Source: Myotis daubentonii
Lineage: Eukaryota; Chordata; Mammalia; Chiroptera; Vespertilionidae
Assembly (NCBI RefSeq): GCF_963259705.1
Contig: NC_081861.1
Span: 64,337,623 to 64,401,622, forward strand
DNA: 64,000 nt
Reading direction: 5' to 3'
Below are positions 58,588 to 64,000 of the stretch, piece after piece. Made by a program: the position numbers and the translations under genes. How positions within the stretch are numbered: position 1 is the first letter of the stretch; every line of letters begins with the position of its first letter. The notes below the pieces were generated by a model, which was given only the letters and a program-made list of their open reading frames with translations, ran no database searches and was not told where the DNA came from.

Positions 58588-59370
58588 GGAGGAAAGGAAT
58601 TAATGATGGCTATCTTGGAGACAAGCTACCACACATCTCCAAATATCTGAAGGCAACATGTGTCATATTTATCTTTGTTTCTTCAGTGCCTTGTATAGCA
58701 CTTGGCATATGATTGGGTTCAGTAAATGAAAAAAGTGCCTATGGGTGCCAGCAGATTCAAAACCCCTCCCAAATAGAGTTACTGAATTTACAGTTGCCTG
58801 CCACATGCCTCTATTTGGCATCTCTTGCTGGTATTTCAAATTCTACAGCCCCAAAGTGGAGTTCATAAAAGTAGCTTCTTTTTAGACCTAATCTCACCAT
58901 TCTCTCAATCAAAATGGCTCAAGAGCTAGGGACCCTCAAGTCCATCACCTTTATAACATTCCTCGTTCATTAATGTCTATTGATTCTACTCTTCTCTCAT
59001 CTGTCCTCTCCTTTCCAGTTGTATGGCTACCGCAGTAGTTCATGCCCCATCCCCAACTTTTTTTTTTTAACTGTTATGAGACTTTTCCAGTTGTTTTCCT
59101 TGTCCTCAGCCCTGACTCATGTAATTGTGTATGATGTCTGGTGCCATACACATACTATGAATATTGCCAGTTAAATTTTTATAATGCATATGCCCTTTTT
59201 TTGTGAAAGTCTTATTTGCTGTCCAAATGTACGTGAACACTGAAACCCTCCCTCACCCTTGTTAGATAACAAGTGACCTACAGGTGCCAATAGCAAGCTG
59301 TAGTGCTAGCTTGCTTCTCTTTATCTCTTTTAATCTCTATTTCTCTGTTGGTCTCTATCTTTGTTTGTGG
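58588..59370. other. Mostly unassigned; L2 3'-end trace at 58,660-58,730
   Basis: TTTATCTTTGTTTCTTCAGT, GCCTTGTATAGCACTTGGCA and TTGGGTTCAGTAAATGAA resemble an L2 3' end. The remainder is unassigned. Confidence 0.45.

Positions 59371-59418
<48 letters not shown>
59371..59418. repeat. (GT)n microsatellite
   Basis: About 24 GT dinucleotides. Confidence 0.98.
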
Positions 59419-59909
59419 TATTTCATCCCTGAACGTTAAGGGAGGGACTATGTCATGTGCCTTAATATCTCCAGAGCTCAACATGGCACCTTACACATAA
59501 TAGGAGTCTAAAAATATGTGATAGAAATGTAAGAAAAATGAATGGTGACCTATTATAACCTCTGCCTGGATAAATCATTTATAATGGGATAGGCATTAAG
59601 GAAAACTGAACTGGAAGAGAGATGGTTTTGAAAATGTACATTCTCATCTTTCAGTGCCACAATTTCATGTGCTTTGCCCTAGCTTCTCGGGTTCCTCATT
59701 AGTAGTTCCACTAGATGGGCTTCTGAGTATCCTTGAACTACATTAAGCTGTATTTAAAATTATATGTGTGTGTGTATGTATGACCATGACCAAAATGGCT
59801 AAAAGCCACTGCTCTGGGTTTATCTTTCCTTATTAAAATTAACCTTAGTTATGCTTTAGTGCCAAAAGATTTTTGAGGTCACTAACTTGCTTATCTCTAA
59901 TAACAAAAT
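59419..59909. other. No recognised repeat or gene
   Basis: AT-rich, nothing identified. Confidence 0.35.
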
Positions 59910-60549
59910 CCCATGTTATTGATATAAAATTGACATATAACATTAGTTTCAAGTGTACAACATAATGATTCGATGTGCATATATTGTGAAATGATTGCCA
60001 CAATAAGTAGTTAACATTTATCATCACACAGTTATAATTTTTTTCTTGTGATGAGACCTTTTAAGATCTATTCTTTTAGCAACTTTTGAATATGTCAATA
60101 CAGAATTATTAACTACAGTCACCATGCTGTACATTATGTCCCCATGACTTATTTGATAACTGGAAGTTTATACTTTTTGACCATGTTCATGCATTTTACT
60201 CACGCCCTCATCCCTTTGACTCTGGTAACCAGCAGTTTGTGCTCTGTATCTATGAGTTTGGTGTTTGTTTGTTTTTTGTTTTCTTTCTTTGTTGTAGTTT
60301 CCACATATAAGTGAGATCATATGGTATTGATCTTTATCTGATGCCCTCAAGGTTCATCAATGTTGTCACAACTGGCAGGGTTTCCTTTTGTATGGCTCAA
60401 TAATATTCTATTGTATAGATGTATACCACATTTTCTTTATCCATTCATTCATCGAATTGAGACGGGTTATTTCCATGTCTTGGCTATTGTAAATAATGCT
60501 GCAGTGAATATGGGATACATACTTTTGATTCAGTGTATTATTTCTATTA
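59910..60549 (-). mobile_element. Old L1 3' UTR fragment, minus strand
   Basis: ATTGACATATAACATTAGTT, GTGTACAACATAATGATTCG, TCACCATGCTGTACATTATG, CCACATATAAGTGAGATCAT and TTGGCTATTGTAAATAATGC are the well-known order of an L1M-type 3' region in reverse. It is interrupted at 60,550 by Helitron sequence. Confidence 0.85.
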
Positions 60550-60660
60550 TCTATAATAATAAAAGCATAATATACTAATTAGACCAGACGGCCAAACGAC
60601 CTTCCAGACGTCCTTCTGGTTGACCTGGATGAAGCCAGGGCTGTGATTAATATTGTAACA
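60550..60660 (+). mobile_element. Helitron 5'-end fragment, plus strand
   Basis: TCTATAATAATAAAAGCATA, ATATACTAATTAGACCAGAC and GTCCTTCTGGTTGACCTGG are HeliBat 5' sequence; the 3' part is missing, cut off at the start of the opposite-strand Helitron at 60,661. Confidence 0.8.
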
Positions 60661-60956
60661 CTAGAGGGCCGATGAACAAATTTGGGCATGGGTGGGGTCC
60701 CTCAGCCTGGACAGCAATCGAGGCCTATTGGGGGCCAGCTGGCCAGGGGGAGGTACCCCGGGAGGTTGGCTGGCAGGTGGGGTGGGTGAGAGGGGCCACA
60801 GGAGGTTGGCTGTGGGAGTGCACTGACCACCAGGGGGCAGCTCCTGCATTGAGTGTCTGCCCCCTGGTGTTCAGTGCGTGTCATAGCGACTGGTTGACCT
60901 GTCATTCCAGTCATTTGGTCGTAATGGTCGCTTAGGCTTTTATATATACGTATAGA
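60661..60956 (-). mobile_element. HeliBat-type Helitron, minus strand (296 bp)
   Basis: Starts CTAGAGGGCCGATGAACAAA at 60,661 and ends GCTTTTATATATACGTATAGA at 60,956. It contains TGACCACCAGGGGGCAGCTC and TGTCTGCCCCCTGGTGTTCA. It lies tail-to-head against a plus-strand Helitron fragment, in opposite orientation. Confidence 0.85.
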
Positions 60957-61001
60957 TTACCTTTCTTATATGGGAAAGGAATGGCTTAAAAGGATCTGTC
61001 G

Positions 61002-61198
61002 TGTTTTTTTTTCCAGAGGGAGAAAGGGAGAGAGAAATAGAAATATCAATGATGAGAGAGAATCATCAATCAGCTGCCTCCTGCACACCCCACACTGGGG
61101 ATTGAGCCTGCAACCCAGGCATGTGCCCTGATCAGGAATTGAACCATGACCTTCTGGTTCATGGGTCCTCACTCAACCACTGAGCCATGCTGGCCAGG
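61002..61198 (-). mobile_element. VES SINE, minus strand
   Basis: GAGGGAGAAAGGGAGAGAGA, CATCAATCAGCTGCCTCCTG, GATCAGGAATTGAACCATG, head ending GAGCCATGCTGGCCAGGC. AGGATCTGTC and AGGATCCATC flank it. Confidence 0.93.
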
Positions 61199-61257
61199 CA
61201 GGATCCATCTTTATTTGTGGTAATTTGTAGTGTCTGCTAGTATGTTGTGTATATGTA

Positions 61258-61615
61258 AGTGGGATTTGAATCCCTGCTTTATCATATAATAGTTATCAGT
61301 TCAATCCTGAATCTTAGTTTTCTCATAAAAAATATTTAGACTATAATACCTATCTTAGAATGTTTTTTATGGAGAGTAAATTAGGTAACATATATAAACC
61401 ACTTAGTAGAGCTACAAAACAAGTACATTTCTAACAAGTGTTAGTTCTCACCCAGGGTATTTGGAAAAGTATTTGGGGGCTGCTCTCCCAATCATTAGCC
61501 GAGGGAAAGTGATTTAATTATGCTGTGCCTCAGGTCTTCATCATCTGTAAAATATGAGGATGGAATAAGAAAATAGATATTACTACTCAACAAATGTTAG
61601 CTATTGATATTAATT
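61258..61615 (+). repeat. One or two MIR SINE fragments (ancient)
   Basis: GGGATTTGAATCCCTGCTTT at 61,261 and AATTATGCTGTGCCTCAGGT with CATCATCTGTAAAATATGAG at 61,516-61,556 are MIR segments. The order suggests two overlapping or partial copies. Confidence 0.6.
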
Positions 61616-62599
61616 TTAATGTTACAGAAGTTAAGATTGCACATTGCACATTTGTGTGCCTTCTTTTATTTTTTTTTACATGTAATCATTGTCATTTAAC
61701 GTAAAGATCAAAATCTCCCATATTTATTTTAGTGTTTTATAAAGATTTTTCACATGGAGGAATAACTCCAGATAATGAAGAATGGTACTTATATATGTTT
61801 TTTACCTTTTAGCAGAAATTGCAAACAGAACGTTTTATTTGCCTTTCTTTTTGGCACTTAAATCTGAATCCTTTAAGCTCTCATTTAATGTGGACTTCTG
61901 TTCACTCTTGTCTTTGTGTGAAAACAGACATTTAAGAAGAAACGACTGGAGGAAATGGGAAAGGAAAGGGAAATGGGAAAGAGAGTCAGAATTTCGAAGA
62001 CTTACTACAATCTTAAAAGTCCCCTAAACTTTTTGAATTCATTAGTGTCGCTTTTAAAATTAATTATATTCTTTAACCAGACTGCTTTGCGAATCTCAGA
62101 GAGAGCCATTTCGCTTTTCTCAGCTTTAAAAAGAAATACACATTATACATATGTAAGGTGTAAAATATGATGTTTTGATATTTTGAAATACATAGTGAAA
62201 TGATTACTCCATAAAGCTAATTAATATATCCATCTCCGTACATAGTTACTGTTGTGTGTGTGTGTGGTGAGAGCACCTGAAATCTACGTTTTTAGCAAAT
62301 TTCCTGGCTTTGTTTTGAGGCTTCCATAATGATAACAAGGTTTCATTCTGGTCGTTGTTACCATCCTTATTCTATCCCTTTCTACTTTTGTAGTGATTCA
62401 CAGAACAATACTCACTGGGGCAAACAAAATATGTCTCCCACTGATATATTACAAGGAGCTCCATTACCATGGTAATCATACAGCTTCTTTGTTTATTTTT
62501 GTAACAAGTTACACAATAGCCTCTCCTTCCAAAGTTATCCAGGTTATATATTTCTTTCCAATTCCTCCTGCTCACCAACAAGGTCCTCTATGGCTGGGC
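61616..62599. other. No recognised repeat or gene
   Basis: AT-rich; contains a short (GT) run near 62,252. The overlapping frames 61,782-62,170 have no recognised domain. Confidence 0.35.
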
Positions 62600-63310
62600 C
62601 ATGCCACTTGCCTGACTCTAACTCTATTAGAGCCTCTCTGGCCATCTGCTGCCTCTTCAGAGGACTGAGTACCTTCTCTCCTGAGGACCTTGTCAAGGCC
62701 GCTCTTCCCGCAGCACTGTCCTTTATCCAGCTAACACCTATCTTCCTCTTTGTTTCAACTTAAATGTTGCTTTCTTAGGGAGAACTTCCTTGATCCCCTC
62801 AGAATAAACTTCCCAGTTTTCTGTTTATCCAAGTTGTTTTTTTTTAATGTTTGAATTTTTTAAAAGAATTGTTTTTTTTGTTTTGTTTTATTTTTTTTTA
62901 TTGCTTAAAGTATTACAAAGGGTATTACATATGTTTTAATCTAACTTGTTATTTGTCTTTCACACAACTATAAACATTTTATCAATGCACAAGATACTTG
63001 GCCTGTTAATGAAATTAATAGATGAAAGAAGTTGTATGCAGGGCCAGCCTGACACTAACAGTCTGTGACCCTCAAAGTGCCCAGCCCAGATTGTTTTATT
63101 TTCCCTCAAAATATTTTCCCTAATGAAAATTGTAACTACTTTGCTGTTTGTGTAGGTCATTGACTAATGGCTTTCCTCCCTTATTAGCCTCTAAATTTCA
63201 GGAAGGCAGAGACTCCTTGTCTTGTTTATGGTTCTCTTCCTGGCTCCTACCACAGGGCCTGAGAGTGTGGGGGGTTTCAATAAGCAGTTACTGAACAAAT
63301 GAATAAGGTC
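62600..63310 (+). repeat. L2 LINE 3' region, interrupted
   Basis: CAACTTAAATGTTGCTTTCT, GGGAGAACTTCCTTGATCCC at 62,757-62,800 and, after an interruption, ATTAGCCTCTAAATTTCAGG, AAGGCAGAGACTCCTTGTCT and TTTCAATAAGCAGTTACTGA at 63,184-63,290 follow the L2 3' order. The interval 62,830-63,160 may contain a short L1-tail-like insert (TTATTGCTTAAAGTATTACA at 62,899). Confidence 0.65.
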
Positions 63311-64000
63311 TTGGAAGACTTGCAATCTACTCCTCTGTCCTTGGGTTTATACTCAGGGCATCTGTTGTTTTCTAAGGCACTGCTGTAATTTACATAAAGG
63401 GTACTGCCTTAATGAGAGATTTGCTGTCATTCTCTGTGCTCAGGGGGAAAAGCCCTAATTTCACATTCAAATGATTCAGGCATATGTAAGTAGAAAGGAT
63501 GAATAAATATATTTAAGTTATAACAAAACCAATTTGATGAAGGTGTTTAAAACATTTAAGATTTTTGTTTCCATTTAGCTCAAGCCCAGTTCTCATCTAA
63601 TATAATTTATTTTCTCAATATATTAATTAAATTTGCAACAATAGAAAGTGGGAGACACCTGATATTTTAAAACAAAACAAAAAAGCACTTATCTCATTAC
63701 GTGTGTTCCTCCAGCAATGCTTATTAAGCCATTGAAAACTCCTGCCAGGCCTAAGTAGTAAGAACATTTAACTGTTAAAGGAATACATTTGAGGGTCAGA
63801 TCTGAGTTCAAACTTCAGATCCCCTATTATTTGTTTTGTGACTTGGGGAGAGTTACTCCACTTCTCTAAACCCCAGTTTTTACTTGGTAAACTGGGTTGA
63901 CTAAAATTTGTCTTGCTTGCTCATTGTGAAAAGCATGAGATTATGAGAACGATTGAAGAGCTCAGCATTTTCTATAATAGCTAGTAGTTCTTATTACAAA
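63311..64000. other. Mostly unassigned; MIR fragment at 63,790-63,935
   Basis: GGGTCAGATCTGAGTTCAAA, TTTGTTTTGTGACTTGGGG and CCACTTCTCTAAACCCCAG are MIR tRNA-derived sequence. No gene or other repeat was recognised up to the window end. Confidence 0.5.

Overview
This is a mammalian nuclear sequence, almost certainly from a vespertilionid bat. The diagnostic signs are about two dozen VES-type tRNA-derived SINEs, HeliBat-type Helitrons (5' TC-TATATAATAAAAG, 3' GGGCCTCTAG, inserted between A and T), and several young non-autonomous DNA transposons (hAT, mariner, pogo/Tigger). Older mammalian repeats (MIR, L2, MaLR/MLT1, L1) lie beneath them. I found no host protein-coding exon. Nearly all open frames are repeats, shadows, or frames that begin at a non-ATG codon. 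The window reads as intergenic or intronic DNA built by layered transposition.

Layout. 1-6.5 kb: a hAT element, an L1 3' end carrying a TATATC microsatellite and a Helitron fragment, three VES SINEs, two MIRs. 6.56-7.94 kb: two exactly abutting minus-strand Helitrons, the first with a 47-bp x 14 minisatellite. 8-23 kb: mostly AT-rich DNA with an LTR-like stretch, L2, MIR, MLT1, a 129-bp mariner MITE, and VES SINEs with clear target-site duplications (TSDs). 23-25.3 kb: a nested stack, in which an L1 with inverted 5' part holds a 993-bp pogo/Tigger-like element (with a DDE-less transposase frame) and a 430-bp solo LTR. 27.2-31.9 kb: two hAT elements within one shared target duplication, three Helitrons (two abutting), a hAT inside a Helitron, and a Tc1/mariner-type MITE. 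34.9-46.6 kb: an LTR-rich block with solo LTRs, an ERVL-like LTR and a 6,983-bp degenerate ERV provirus (38,996-45,978; tRNA-Phe-type primer site, 5-bp TSD) interrupted by two abutting Helitrons. 47-64 kb: VES SINEs, a SPIN/OC3-like hAT, a Helitron, an EEF1G processed pseudogene inside a hAT, an L1 remnant split by Helitron sequence, MIR and L2.

No gene set works together here; the relations are of nesting order. The points most worth a second look are the recurrence of exactly abutting Helitron pairs (three of the loci), internal tandem arrays in three Helitrons, an AT-rich non-retroviral block where the ERV pol gene should be, a ~145-bp segment shared between the ERV interior and the L1 just outside it, and the pogo-derived frame that kept its DNA-binding and acidic ends but lost its catalytic core. 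I saw no sign of a novel multi-gene system. Family names are from recognition by eye, and repeat boundaries without a quoted TSD are approximate.
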